Of a stretch of DNA of 64,000 bases, positions 1-8,185 are shown piece by piece. How positions within the stretch are numbered: the first letter of the stretch is position 1; the number at the start of each line of letters is the position of its first letter. Made by a program: the position numbers and the translations under genes. The notes below the pieces were generated by a model. The model was not told the DNA's origin. It saw only the letters and a program-made list of their open reading frames with translations, and searched no databases. The stretch is from the NCBI RefSeq assembly GCF_007747995.1, contig NZ_CP036276.1:4703001-4767000 (forward strand), read 5' to 3'. This DNA is from Symmachiella dynata. Its GTDB lineage: Bacteria; Planctomycetota; Planctomycetia; Planctomycetales; Planctomycetaceae.

Positions 1-326
1 CCTCCATTCGCCATTTGGTGGAAAGCAATTTCGACGCCCAAGTTGTGCAAGCCCACAATCACGAGGAAGCTCTCAGCGAACTCCGCGAGGGCGAGTTCGC
101 TTTGGTGCTCATCAATCGCAAATTGGACCGCGACTATAGCGACGGCATCGAGATTCTGAAAGCAATCAAGGCCGATGCGGCCATCGCCGACGTGCCGGTG
201 ATGCTGATCACCAACTATGCCGACCACCAAGAACTGGCCCAAGCCGCCGGCGGGGAACCCGGTTTCGGCAAAGACTCGCTCTCCACGCCGATGGCCCGCG
301 AAATGCTCGCCCCTTACCTGGGCTGA
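1..326 (+). CDS. Response-regulator receiver-like protein (C-terminal part, cut by window start)
   Basis: The frame is open to the window edge (codons for SIRH precede the TTG at 15), so the true start lies upstream. The visible 103-108 residues have the second half of a CheY-like fold. There is a hydrophobic strand LVLIN where the phosphoacceptor Asp normally sits, a conserved DG (SDGIEIL), the strand PVMLITNY and a Lys in FGKDSL. The Asp of the usual LVLLD motif is Asn here. This should prevent normal phosphorylation and suggests a pseudo-receiver. Its partner is unknown because the upstream context is missing. The fold call is fairly sure; the role is not. Confidence 0.7.
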   Translation, partial: SIRHLVESNFDAQVVQAHNHEEALSELREGEFALVLINRKLDRDYSDGIEILKAIKADAAIADVPVMLITNYADHQELAQAAGGEPGFGKDSLSTPMAREMLAPYLG

Positions 327-359
327 GCGGCAGCTGTGCAATAATGCCGCGGAACTGGG

Positions 360-400
360 TTGACACTCTTCGACAGCCTGTAGTAGATTATTCCTCTACA
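360..400 (+). promoter_or_regulatory. Probable blaI promoter with overlapping dyad operator
   Basis: A perfect -35 box TTGACA (360-365) is followed after 18 nt by TAGATT (384-389). An imperfect dyad, TGTAG (379-383) with CTACA (396-400), overlaps the -10 region 38 nt before the repressor start at 438. BlaI/MecI/CopY proteins are known to bind TACA/TGTA-type dyads over their own promoter. Autoregulation is therefore the natural reading, though it is an inference. Confidence 0.5.
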
Positions 401-437
401 AACCGTCGAAGAATCACCCATTCCGGATATTGGCCCC

Positions 438-839
438 ATGCCCCCCAATTCGCAACAACTCAGCGACGCCGAAAGCGATGTCCTCAAGACGCTCTGGCGG
501 CTCGGCCCCAGCACAGCGCGGCAGATCAATGAAGATCTGCAACAGCAAGGACAGACCTGGGCGCACACAACCGTGCTCACGCTGCTGCAACGCTTGGAAG
601 CGAAACAGTGCGTACACATCGACAAGTCCTCCTTCGCGCACATCTTTCGCCCAGCGGTCACCCGAGACAAACTGTTGCGCGGCCGCGTTACGGATTTGAT
701 CGAGAATTTCTGTGACGGCGCCGCCAGTCCCATGCTCCAAGCGCTCGTCAAAGGACACCGCTTCTCCGACGACGAAATTGCCCAATTTCGCGACTTGTTG
801 GACAAATTGGAGCAACGCGGAAAACGCACCCAGGACTGA
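438..839 (+). CDS. BlaI/MecI/CopY family transcriptional repressor
   Basis: This 133-aa protein is the usual length for the family. The winged-helix part covers about residues 5-80: LSDAESDVLKTLWRLGPSTA, then the recognition-helix stretch TTVLTLLQRLEAKQCV. A short dimerisation tail resembles the sequence normally cut by the partner peptidase (LVKGHRFSDDEIAQFRDLLDKLE). The M56 peptidase follows 57 nt downstream on the same strand, giving the classic repressor plus sensor-protease pair. In the known systems the membrane peptidase inactivates the repressor on sensing a signal. In planctomycetes the signal is generally unknown, and no beta-lactamase gene is present here. A dyad overlaps the promoter just upstream, pointing to autoregulation. 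Confidence 0.93.
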   Translation: MPPNSQQLSDAESDVLKTLWRLGPSTARQINEDLQQQGQTWAHTTVLTLLQRLEAKQCVHIDKSSFAHIFRPAVTRDKLLRGRVTDLIENFCDGAASPMLQALVKGHRFSDDEIAQFRDLLDKLEQRGKRTQD

Positions 840-896
840 TGCTCCGCGTGCGTCCTCCAAAACCAATTCATTCATCTCACGGCAAGGCGGTCTGAC

Positions 897-3044
897 ATGA
901 TGTGGTGGCTCACACAACATTTGATTATCGCGGCAGCATTAACGGTCGTCGTCTTCGCCATCACGCGTTGGCGACGGATTCGCCCCTCCGTTGCGCATGC
1001 GCTCTGGTTGTTGGTGCTCATCAAACTCCTCGTGCCTCCGCTGGTCGTGTGGCCCTGGACGCCGTTGCCGGCAGCGGCGGTCGAAGCCCCGATTTATGAA
1101 ATGCCTGCCACAACAACCGGTGTTGAAATCACATCCTTAGAAGTACCAGACAATTTTTTGGAACTGGCTCCACCACCGGTCGCCACAACAGCAGCCCCCA
1201 TTTCCTTCACGACCGCGGCGCTCGCCGTGTGGCTGACGGGAGCGGTTCTCGTTGTTTGCTGGCGATCACTGCAAGGGTTTCGACTGTGGCGAATGGTTCG
1301 TTGCGGTAGTCCTGCTCCTGTTGGACTTCAGCAGGAAGCAGCGGATGCAGCTGTGCGGTCAGGAATCGCGCCGCTGCGAATACGGCTCGTGCCCGGTTTA
1401 GCTGCACCAGGTATTTGGTGTACTGTGCGACCGATTTTACTATGGCCGCGCGGCTTGGCACCGGCGCTTTCACCACAGGGTCTTCGCAGCGTATTGTTGC
1501 ACGAACTAGCACATGTCCGCCGTAAGGATCACCTGACCGCTTGGTTGGTGCTGTTGGGGGAAATCATCTGGTGGTGGAACCCCTGTTTCTGGATCACCCG
1601 CCGACTACTTCATGAAAACGCTGAACTGGCCTGTGATGCATGGGTCACGACCGTACTCCCCGAATCGCGGCGCGACTATGCCGAGGCACTGCTCGCCTTC
1701 GCGTCCCCCCGATCACAATATTTCACCCCGCAGCCCGCACTCGGTCTGCATTCGACACTCAAGAAAACCTTTACCAGGAGATTGACGATGATCATGGAAG
1801 AAACCCGTCACCCCCGCCACATGTCGCGTTGGGGCATTTGCGCCATTGTTCTATTCGGCTTAGCGGTCTTACCGGCGTGGTCGCGTGGGGAGGATGAGCA
1901 AGCCAAGCCGATCGTGGAAACGCCAGTGGCAAATGAGCCATCAAGTATACCTGAGTCAGAACAGAACACTGCGTCGGAAGCGGAACCGCCGGCGATCTAT
2001 ATTGATCGTCATGGCGAAATCACCCCCAGCCTCATTGGGGATGATTATATTGAGTTATTGAAACAGCCTAATGCGGAAAAGCCGACACAGGCACTTCATG
2101 TTTTTGTAGATTTAGGGACGGAGAATAACGTCGTGGTGAAAGCCATAAAGGACTTGCGAGACTTAGGTTTCACGCGCGAGCAGTTGATCGTTCGGCGAAT
2201 TCGTGGAGGCCAACCGCAACTAAATTCCTTCTTCACAACGCGAACCTACGCCGTTGGTCATATCGTCGTACCAAGCGACACTCGTTCCATAATGGAACGA
2301 GCGAAAGCAATAGGTCACAAAAACCCCAATATGTTTCTCAAGCAAGATGAAATCGTTAAGGGGCTGAATTCGCTGAACGAATTGATCAAGTCGACGGTTT
2401 CGCCAGATACATGGCATCGGGTAGGTGGCCCAGGATCGATTTCAGTTGATAACACAAACTTGTCACTCGTCATTCACCAGACAAATGGCGTTCACGATGA
2501 GATTGGTGAGCTGTTGGACCAGTTAAAGAGTTTGCAGTTGAAAAGTGCGGAGGCATATGTTGCCTATTTGAGGGATGTGCCGGATTCAGTAGAGATCCCC
2601 AATGAATCAGTCTCGTCGCCCCCGAAACCGCGTGTTAATTCGCAGGAACCACAGCTCATCGCAGTCTCCTATATGGTCGAAGACTTGCTATACGATTATG
2701 AGCCGGTCAGTCTCAAGGGCTTATCAATTGACGAGCACCGAAGAAGAATCAAGAAGTCGTTGACGTCCGACGACTCGAAGATTGAGCCAGAGTTCCCCAC
2801 CCTTATCAAAATCATCAAGACGGTATTGGGCAGCGAGAAATGGATCGATGCGGGAGGCAGAGGTACGATGGGCGAATTCCGAACGACACTCTCCTTAGTC
2901 GTCCGCCAAACGGAACAGGAACACAAGGCATTGGCCGATTTGCTGGACGCAATGCGCAAGGCCAATCTAGGCCGCGCCATTGCCGATGGCGACAAACAAG
3001 CCATCCGCGAATTTACCGAAAACTATCAGGCAAAAAATAAATAG
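897..3044 (+). CDS. M56 family (BlaR1/MecR1-like) membrane metallopeptidase with long periplasmic extension
   Basis: This is a 715-aa membrane protein. Membrane segments lie near residues 8-25, 33-53 and 103-121, around the Trp-rich 213-232, and at 312-328. The zinc motif HELAH is at 202-206 and the downstream acidic ligand motif ENAELACD at 240-247, as in M56 peptidases. In place of a penicillin-binding sensor it has a roughly 385-residue tail. The tail contains two related modules at about 485-550 and 630-695 with the pattern W..(V/A)GG.G......LSLV(I/V)xQT...H..(I/L)..LLD. Each module is preceded by a strand such as YAVGHIVVP or VSYMVEDLL. The start is ATG at 897, with a second ATG immediately after it. 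It is likely co-transcribed with the repressor and should cleave it. The tail presumably senses something in the periplasm; the ligand is unknown. Confidence 0.88.
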   Translation: MMWWLTQHLIIAAALTVVVFAITRWRRIRPSVAHALWLLVLIKLLVPPLVVWPWTPLPAAAVEAPIYEMPATTTGVEITSLEVPDNFLELAPPPVATTAAPISFTTAALAVWLTGAVLVVCWRSLQGFRLWRMVRCGSPAPVGLQQEAADAAVRSGIAPLRIRLVPGLAAPGIWCTVRPILLWPRGLAPALSPQGLRSVLLHELAHVRRKDHLTAWLVLLGEIIWWWNPCFWITRRLLHENAELACDAWVTTVLPESRRDYAEALLAFASPRSQYFTPQPALGLHSTLKKTFTRRLTMIMEETRHPRHMSRWGICAIVLFGLAVLPAWSRGEDEQAKPIVETPVANEPSSIPESEQNTASEAEPPAIYIDRHGEITPSLIGDDYIELLKQPNAEKPTQALHVFVDLGTENNVVVKAIKDLRDLGFTREQLIVRRIRGGQPQLNSFFTTRTYAVGHIVVPSDTRSIMERAKAIGHKNPNMFLKQDEIVKGLNSLNELIKSTVSPDTWHRVGGPGSISVDNTNLSLVIHQTNGVHDEIGELLDQLKSLQLKSAEAYVAYLRDVPDSVEIPNESVSSPPKPRVNSQEPQLIAVSYMVEDLLYDYEPVSLKGLSIDEHRRRIKKSLTSDDSKIEPEFPTLIKIIKTVLGSEKWIDAGGRGTMGEFRTTLSLVVRQTEQEHKALADLLDAMRKANLGRAIADGDKQAIREFTENYQAKNK

Positions 3045-3098
3045 GCGCCAATCCAAACCCCCTCGCGGTCACGCCAGCGCATCACGTGCCGCGGCGGG

Positions 3099-3635
3099 TT
3101 ATTCGTCTTGGAAGACCTTGGTGTTCGGCAGTGCTTCGCGCAGCAGTTTGCGGCCTTCATAGGTGACCGATGTGCCGCCGAGATAGACTTTTTCTAGGCC
3201 GGTCATTTTGGCCAGATGCTGCATCCCCGCGTCGGTCACTTGGGTGTGGGAGAGGTCCAGCTCCTCTAACGTGGTCAGGCCGCTGAGAGACTCCAACCCC
3301 TTGTCGCCAATCTGTGTCCCCCTCAGCGTCATTTGCCGGATGCGGGGGAGCTCGGACAGGTTCTTCATCCCGGCGTCGGTGATTGATGTTCCGGCCAGAA
3401 TCAGCATTCGCAGATGCTTGACGTGTTTGATCGGTTCCAGACCGGCATCGTCGACGCCCATGTGCGTGAAGTCGACTTTGGCAGCTCCCCCCTTCTGCAC
3501 CGAAATGAGAGCCCCGGTTTCTTGCTGGATCACCGCCAAGGCTATCTTTTCTTGCTCGGTCGGCCCGTTTTCACATCCGGCCAAACCGGCTACGCTGCTA
3601 AGTGCCACCAACGCCGCCAGAACATGGTGATTCAT
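3099..3635 (-). CDS. Leucine-rich-repeat lipoprotein
   Basis: This 178-aa protein has a lipoprotein signal peptide ending in the lipobox LAGC (residues about 15-18), so the mature protein should be membrane-anchored outside the cytoplasm. From about residue 50 there are four to five LRR units of about 24 residues of the planctomycete type, GTxITDAGMxxLxxLxxL. Examples are GTSITDAGMKNL, GTQIGDKGLESL and HTQVTDAGMQHL. The start at 3635 is chosen because AGGTG lies 5 nt before it and the signal peptide begins there. An in-frame extension upstream to 3917 does not look coding and overlaps the neighbouring gene. LRR proteins of this class are probably interaction modules; no partner is evident. 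Confidence 0.85.
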   Translation of the reverse strand: MNHHVLAALVALSSVAGLAGCENGPTEQEKIALAVIQQETGALISVQKGGAAKVDFTHMGVDDAGLEPIKHVKHLRMLILAGTSITDAGMKNLSELPRIRQMTLRGTQIGDKGLESLSGLTTLEELDLSHTQVTDAGMQHLAKMTGLEKVYLGGTSVTYEGRKLLREALPNTKVFQDE

Positions 3636-3673
3636 TTCCCACCTCGCGATCGACGTCCCTGTATGTTTCAGAC

Positions 3674-4090
3674 TCAATCTCTGCGCAGAGATTTGACGTG
3701 GCCGGCGGAGGTTTGGAAGAACTTGCGGCGTCGCTGCTCCACTTCGGGCGTCTGATTTCTCGATTCTTCCAGGTCCCGCAGGTTCGCCGCGCAATAGCGA
3801 CAACCAACCGTCCGAATATGGAAATCGATATAATCCTGTTCTTCCTGGTCCAATGCTTCCAGCAAGAAACTCCCCAATTGCCGCCGCGAGGGACAACTGA
3901 GGCGATGTCGCCGCCAAATGTCGCCGACGGAGTGAAATCCGTCATCCCGTCGCCGCAAGAGCATTGCCGCCCGTTGTCGCAGCGATTCCGAACTCCGCAG
4001 CGCCGATTCCACAATCGACATCCGCTCGACGGGCAGGGATTCCTCGAGATACCCGAGAAGATCTTCATCGGCCAAGTCAGTGGAGGGCAT
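3674..4090 (-). CDS. Conserved planctomycete CxxC protein, anti-sigma/regulatory type
   Basis: This 138-aa soluble protein starts MPSTDLADEDLLGYLEE. It contains a helical acidic N-terminus, an Arg-rich stretch and, near residues 95-115, DYIDFHIRTVGCRYCAANL. That is an H-x5-C-x2-C arrangement like the zinc-binding site of anti-sigma factors. The segment HSVGDIWRRHRLSCPSR plus GSFLLEAL is a pattern I recognise from unnamed planctomycete proteins, often near ECF sigma genes; no sigma gene is adjacent here. An earlier in-frame ATG at 4159 is possible. The 4090 start is favoured by sequence, although its ribosome site is poor. It ends 38 nt before the LRR lipoprotein on the same strand, so an operon is likely. 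Confidence 0.7.
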   Translation of the reverse strand: MPSTDLADEDLLGYLEESLPVERMSIVESALRSSESLRQRAAMLLRRRDDGFHSVGDIWRRHRLSCPSRRQLGSFLLEALDQEEQDYIDFHIRTVGCRYCAANLRDLEESRNQTPEVEQRRRKFFQTSAGHVKSLRRD

Positions 4091-4189
4091 GGATTTACGT
4101 AACCCCGTTTCTGAGAAATCTTGATAAAATTTGCATCGTCGCTCCTTCAGGATAATCACTCACCGGCGTGCTTGCCAGTGCGTTCCAGG

Positions 4190-4387
4190 CTAGTTAGGAT
4201 ATGGAGCCGCTAGGCAGGTGTCGCAGGGGCATGCATCCTGGCACAGCATGTCGGTGCAGAAGCATCCCGGAGCAGACGTCTCTGGGTGCAATCGGGTGAC
4301 ATCGGCTGCAGACTGAGACACGGCCTGCTGCGTGCGCCCGGCTGCGTTCGCCAACATTCGTGTCTGTTCAGACGAATCAAATCGCAC
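4190..4387 (-). CDS. Possible small Cys-rich protein
   Basis: This 65-codon frame ends in a dense cysteine cluster, CFCTDMLCQDACPCDTC (six Cys in 17 residues), which would suit metal binding. The N-terminal part is helical and polar. An alternative ATG lies at codon 11 (MLANAAGRTQQ). Base choice at third positions is unremarkable for this genome. Against it, no clear ribosome site is visible, and the start is only 36 nt from the divergent transketolase gene. I do not recognise a family. It could be chance. Confidence 0.35.
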   Translation of the reverse strand: MRFDSSEQTRMLANAAGRTQQAVSQSAADVTRLHPETSAPGCFCTDMLCQDACPCDTCLAAPYPN

Positions 4388-4423
4388 AAAATAGTATTCA
4401 CTTTCAGTTTTGAGGAATAAGGT

Positions 4424-5272
4424 GTGTCTGCTGAATTAAAAAGTATGTCGGTCGACGAATTAAAGGTCCAAGGCCGGACAATCCGCGAGCTCATTATACG
4501 GATGACCACTGCCGCCGGCAGCGGACACCCATCCAGTAGCCTCTCCGCTGTAGAAGTGGTAACGGCACTTTTCTTCGGGGGGATCATGAAATATGACCCC
4601 AAAAAACCACATTGGGCAGGTCGCGACCGCTTTATCCTCAGTAAAGGGCACGCGGTTCCCGTGCTTTATGCGGCCATGGCCGAAGCGGGCTATTTTACGC
4701 CCGAAGAAACCATGACGCTCCGCAAACTGGGCAGTAAGTTTGAAGGGCACCCCAACATGAAGCGGATGGACGGCATCGAAGCCAGTACCGGTTCGCTCGG
4801 ACAGGGGCTTTCTATCGGCATCGGACACGCGTTGGCCGGAAAAATGGACTCCGCCGATTACAAAGTGTTTGTCATGCTGGGCGATGGCGAATTGGGCGAA
4901 GGCCAAGTTTGGGAAGCAGCTGCCACAGCTCACAAATACAAACTGGGCAATCTGACCGCCATCGTCGATCAAAACGGCTATCAACAAACCGGTGCCACGA
5001 AGGATGTGCTCAACATGTCCTCAGTCGCCGACAAATTCGCCGCATTTGGCTGGCATACACAGGAAATTGAGGGGAACGACCAAGAAGCCGCCCTCAAGGC
5101 ACTCCAAGCCGCCCAAGCCGTGACTGACCAGCCGACCATGATTGTTTCCCGGACCCAAAAAGGATTCGGCATTTTGCCGTTGTTAGAGCAACAGGGAGAC
5201 GTCAATTACCACGGCAAGCCGTTGTCGCCGGAATTGGCCGAAAAAGCGATCGCGTTGTTGGAACAATCGTAG
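4424..5272 (+). CDS. Transketolase, N-terminal (thiamine-diphosphate-binding) subunit
   Basis: This 282-aa protein is the N-terminal half of a split transketolase. It has the conserved AGSGHPSSSLSAVEVVTALF at the start of the fold, SKGHAVPVLYA, and the ThDP/Mg motif GDGELGEGQVWEAA ending in VDQNGYQ. Transketolase moves two-carbon units between sugar phosphates in the pentose-phosphate pathway. The single-chain enzyme is about 650 aa; here the two halves are separate genes, as in many archaea and some bacteria, and should form a heterotetramer. GTG at 4424 is chosen over the ATG at 4445 because GAGGA lies 7 nt upstream. The partner follows 65 nt downstream. Confidence 0.93.
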   Translation: MSAELKSMSVDELKVQGRTIRELIIRMTTAAGSGHPSSSLSAVEVVTALFFGGIMKYDPKKPHWAGRDRFILSKGHAVPVLYAAMAEAGYFTPEETMTLRKLGSKFEGHPNMKRMDGIEASTGSLGQGLSIGIGHALAGKMDSADYKVFVMLGDGELGEGQVWEAAATAHKYKLGNLTAIVDQNGYQQTGATKDVLNMSSVADKFAAFGWHTQEIEGNDQEAALKALQAAQAVTDQPTMIVSRTQKGFGILPLLEQQGDVNYHGKPLSPELAEKAIALLEQS

Positions 5273-5337
5273 CGGCGACTGACGAATTTCCGATTCACAC
5301 AACAAATATCCCATAGATTTTTCAAAAGAGCAGTTTC

Positions 5338-6291
5338 ATGTATTTTGGCGAGGCCAGCGGATACAAGTTGGGGCAAGCACCCCGTGACGCCTTCGGTGAC
5401 GCACTCGTGGCGTTGGGCGCTGAGAATAAAGACGTGGTCACAGTCGACGGTGACGTGGGGAACTCCACGCGGACCGAACCGTTTGCTCTGGCCCATCCAG
5501 ACCGAGCATTTAATGTCGGGATTGCCGAAAGCAATATGGTCAGTGTGGCGGGAGGCTTAGCCGCCTGCGGTAAAATTCCGGTCGTGGCCAGCTTTGCCTG
5601 TTTTCTGCTGAGCAACGCCCACGATCAAATGCGGATGTCGGTTGCGTTTCCCGGCCTGAACGTCAAGTTCGTCGGCACGCACGCGGGGATTTCCATCGGC
5701 GAAGATGGCCCGTCCCAAATGGGCATTGAGGACGTCGCTTTGGCCTGTACATTGGCGGGAGTCAAAGTGATTGTGCCGGCCGACGGCCCTTCCAGCAAAG
5801 CCGCCACCGCCGCCACATTGGCCGACAACGGTCCCACCTATTTGCGATTGGGACGCGGAAAAGTCGCGGAAGTTTATCCCGATGGCTGCGATTTCACGAT
5901 CGGCAAAGCCAATCAGCTCCGGGACGGCAAAGACGTGACGATCATCGCCAATGGCCTGATGGTCGGTGCTGCTTTGGATGCCGCCCAGGAATTGGAAGCG
6001 GCCGGCATCTCCGCCCGCGTGCTAGATATGCATACCGTTAAACCGATCGACGAAGAAGCGATTGCCAAAGCTGCCCGCGAAACGGGCCGCATCGTGGTCG
6101 CCGAAGAACATCTGTCACACGGAGGCCTGGGATCAGCTGTGGCGATGGCTGCCTCAACCTCACATCCCGTGCCGATCGCCTACGTCAACGTGGGTGACCG
6201 TTACGCAGAAAGCGGCGACCCCATGGGACTGTTGCAGAAATACGGTCTGACTCCGCAGGCCATTGTTGAAGCAGCCAAATCTCTAAAATAG
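5338..6291 (+). CDS. Transketolase, C-terminal (pyrimidine-binding) subunit
   Basis: This 317-aa protein carries the Pyr and C-terminal domains of transketolase. Visible motifs are DGDVGNSTR, FNVGIAESNMVSVAGGLA (with the catalytic Glu that activates ThDP), and GTHAGISIGEDGPSQMGIED. The C-terminal domain includes ARVLDMHTVKPID and VVAEEHLSHGGLGSAVA. It pairs with the N-terminal subunit immediately upstream and the two should be co-expressed. The ATG at 5338 has only a weak purine-rich site (AAGAG). A related split enzyme, 1-deoxyxylulose-5-phosphate synthase, is less likely because that enzyme is usually one chain. Confidence 0.93.
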   Translation: MYFGEASGYKLGQAPRDAFGDALVALGAENKDVVTVDGDVGNSTRTEPFALAHPDRAFNVGIAESNMVSVAGGLAACGKIPVVASFACFLLSNAHDQMRMSVAFPGLNVKFVGTHAGISIGEDGPSQMGIEDVALACTLAGVKVIVPADGPSSKAATAATLADNGPTYLRLGRGKVAEVYPDGCDFTIGKANQLRDGKDVTIIANGLMVGAALDAAQELEAAGISARVLDMHTVKPIDEEAIAKAARETGRIVVAEEHLSHGGLGSAVAMAASTSHPVPIAYVNVGDRYAESGDPMGLLQKYGLTPQAIVEAAKSLK

Positions 6292-6467
6292 GTGCACCCG
6301 GCATAGTCCCAAGCGAAAATCGCTGAGACTGCCACAAGTCGGATGCAAACGATTGAAATGGGTTGTGAAGATTTGCGGTGACCACTAAAGTCACCGCAAA
6401 CTGTTGTATCACCGATTGGATTCCGCCCGTTTCTGGCGTACGGAAACACGTGTGGGTCCCGCGCCCG

Positions 6468-7436
6468 ATGGTTGGGAAAATCGCATTGATCGAATACCGG
6501 CCTTTTCGGAATTCCGATCCGCCTCGGCTCGTCAAGCTGTGGAATGCGTGCGAGATGGGTCGCGGAGCAGTCCACGGCATCACCTGCGACATTCTGGACG
6601 CCCTGGTCTTCGCTGAGCCGTACTGGGACAGCCAGGGGCTTATTGTGGCGATTGCCGAGGGCGAGGTCGTGGGATTCGTCCACGCCGGATTTGGCCCCAA
6701 CGAATCCGAATCCGCACTCGACTTCACCACCGGCGTCATCAGCATGGTGATGGTCCATCCTAAATATTACCGGCAGGGAATTGGCCGGGAACTGGTCCGC
6801 CGGGCGGAGGAGTATCTGCGGACCAAGGGAGCGGAGCGTTTTCAAGCAGGCGAATCCCCCGAGCGAAATCCGTTTTACCTCGGATTGTACGGCGGCAGCA
6901 ATTCCCCTGGTTTTCTAGAGTCCGACCCCGCTGCCGATCCCTTTCTGAAAAAGCTGGGATACGAGCCGAAACGTCGAATTTTGGTATTCCACAAAGATAT
7001 TCGCGAGAAAAACGATCCGTTCGATGTCCGCATGGTCGCCATTCGCCGAGCGATGGAACTGATCGTGACCGACCAGCCGGCCCATGCGACCTGGTGGTGG
7101 ATGACCCGGCAAGGACGCTTCGATTCCATCCGTTTCATTTTGCGGCCCAAACAAGGGGGCGCCCCCGTTGCGGAACTCTCCTGCTGGGGACTCGACCTGT
7201 TTGCGATGACTTGGCAGGAACGGGCCGTCGGTTTCACGCATTTGATCGTCTCCGACAACGAGCGCAAAAAAGGTTACGGCAAAACCGTCGTCGTCGAAGC
7301 CATTCGCCGCTTGCGGGAAGAAATGGTGACCAAAGTCGAATTGCAGGTTGAAGACGATAATCAAGTCATCATCTCGCTGGTGGAATCGAACAAATTCCAA
7401 CAGGCCGATGTCGGCATCATCTACGAAAAGGCCTAG
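6468..7436 (+). CDS. Tandem GNAT N-acetyltransferase
   Basis: About 322 aa with two GNAT-like units. The first spans about residues 5-190 and has the acetyl-CoA loop pattern HPKYYRQGIGRELVRRAEEY (Q/R-x-x-G-x-G/A). The second covers the last 100 residues and has SDNERKKGYGKTVVVEAIRR followed by VELQVEDDNQ and a C-terminal N-K-F strand. It probably acetylates an amine of a small molecule or protein; the substrate is unknown. A GTG at 6378 would add 30 residues that do not look conserved, so ATG 6468 (MVGKIALIEYRPF) is preferred. It lies after the transketolase pair on the same strand with a gap, and converges on the phosphatase gene. Confidence 0.8.
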   Translation: MVGKIALIEYRPFRNSDPPRLVKLWNACEMGRGAVHGITCDILDALVFAEPYWDSQGLIVAIAEGEVVGFVHAGFGPNESESALDFTTGVISMVMVHPKYYRQGIGRELVRRAEEYLRTKGAERFQAGESPERNPFYLGLYGGSNSPGFLESDPAADPFLKKLGYEPKRRILVFHKDIREKNDPFDVRMVAIRRAMELIVTDQPAHATWWWMTRQGRFDSIRFILRPKQGGAPVAELSCWGLDLFAMTWQERAVGFTHLIVSDNERKKGYGKTVVVEAIRRLREEMVTKVELQVEDDNQVIISLVESNKFQQADVGIIYEKA

Positions 7437-7462
7437 ACGGCTGGCTTGACCGACTGCTGTCG

Positions 7463-7954
7463 CTACAGCAGTTCTTTGGGCCGCTGGACCGTCACCAACC
7501 GCCCTCCTCCTTCGATGCTGATGTCCCGCCACGACTCCACCGGCAATTCCACATGGGCGATCGCCGCGGTTGGCAAACGCTCATACTGTCCGGTTAGTTG
7601 CTCAAGAAAATCCTCCACACCAGGATTGTGCCCCACCAACATGACACACACGGCCTCGGTCTCGGTGTTCCGCAATAACTCGACCCAACTCTCCGGATCT
7701 CCGAAATAAAGTTCGCGATTCAATTCAAGCCGTTCAGCGACACCGCAGCGATTCGCTATTTCCTCAGCCGTCTTGCGTGCACGTTTCGCCGTAGAGCTAA
7801 CAATCCGGTCAGGAATCCTCCCGTACTCGAACAACCACTGCGCCATTCGGGGAGCATCTCGCTTTCCTCGACGATTCAAAGGACGATCGTGGTCCGATAA
7901 TTCCGGCGCATCCCAGCTCGACTTGGCGTGCCGCACAATAAATAGATCCTTCAT
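7463..7954 (-). CDS. SixA-like phosphohistidine phosphatase (histidine phosphatase superfamily)
   Basis: This 163-aa protein is typical in size for SixA. The catalytic RH motif is at the N-terminus (FIVRHAKSSW, His about residue 9). The phosphate-pocket Arg lies in SSTAKRARKTAE and the second catalytic His in LVGHNPGVEDFL. These match SixA/phosphohistidine phosphatases rather than phosphoglycerate mutases. SixA removes phosphate from His of phosphotransfer proteins, in E. coli the PTSNtr protein NPr. No such partner is nearby. It is convergent with the GNAT gene and divergent from the propeller gene. Confidence 0.88.
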   Translation of the reverse strand: MKDLFIVRHAKSSWDAPELSDHDRPLNRRGKRDAPRMAQWLFEYGRIPDRIVSSTAKRARKTAEEIANRCGVAERLELNRELYFGDPESWVELLRNTETEAVCVMLVGHNPGVEDFLEQLTGQYERLPTAAIAHVELPVESWRDISIEGGGRLVTVQRPKELL

Positions 7955-8185
7955 CGCAATCTTCGATCCTCTGCGGTACGCCTGTGCTCATCGGTCAATT
8001 TGGATACAATCGCCCAGGTGTCCTGCCTAACTTTGAGATGCCCTCTTACAAGTAGTTCCAAAACCCTCTGACGCGTCACGTAATCTCTTGTATTATAGAT
8101 TCCTGAACAGGCGCAACCGGGTTTTGAAACTGGTTCTAGGACATGCTACCTGCCTTCCGTATCTTACCGCGAGGTTCTTCGTCAT

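Noticed and set aside
3635-3917. N-terminal extension of the LRR lipoprotein to 3917
   Set aside because: It would bury the lipoprotein signal peptide and overlap the CxxC regulatory gene; a good ribosome site lies at 3635.
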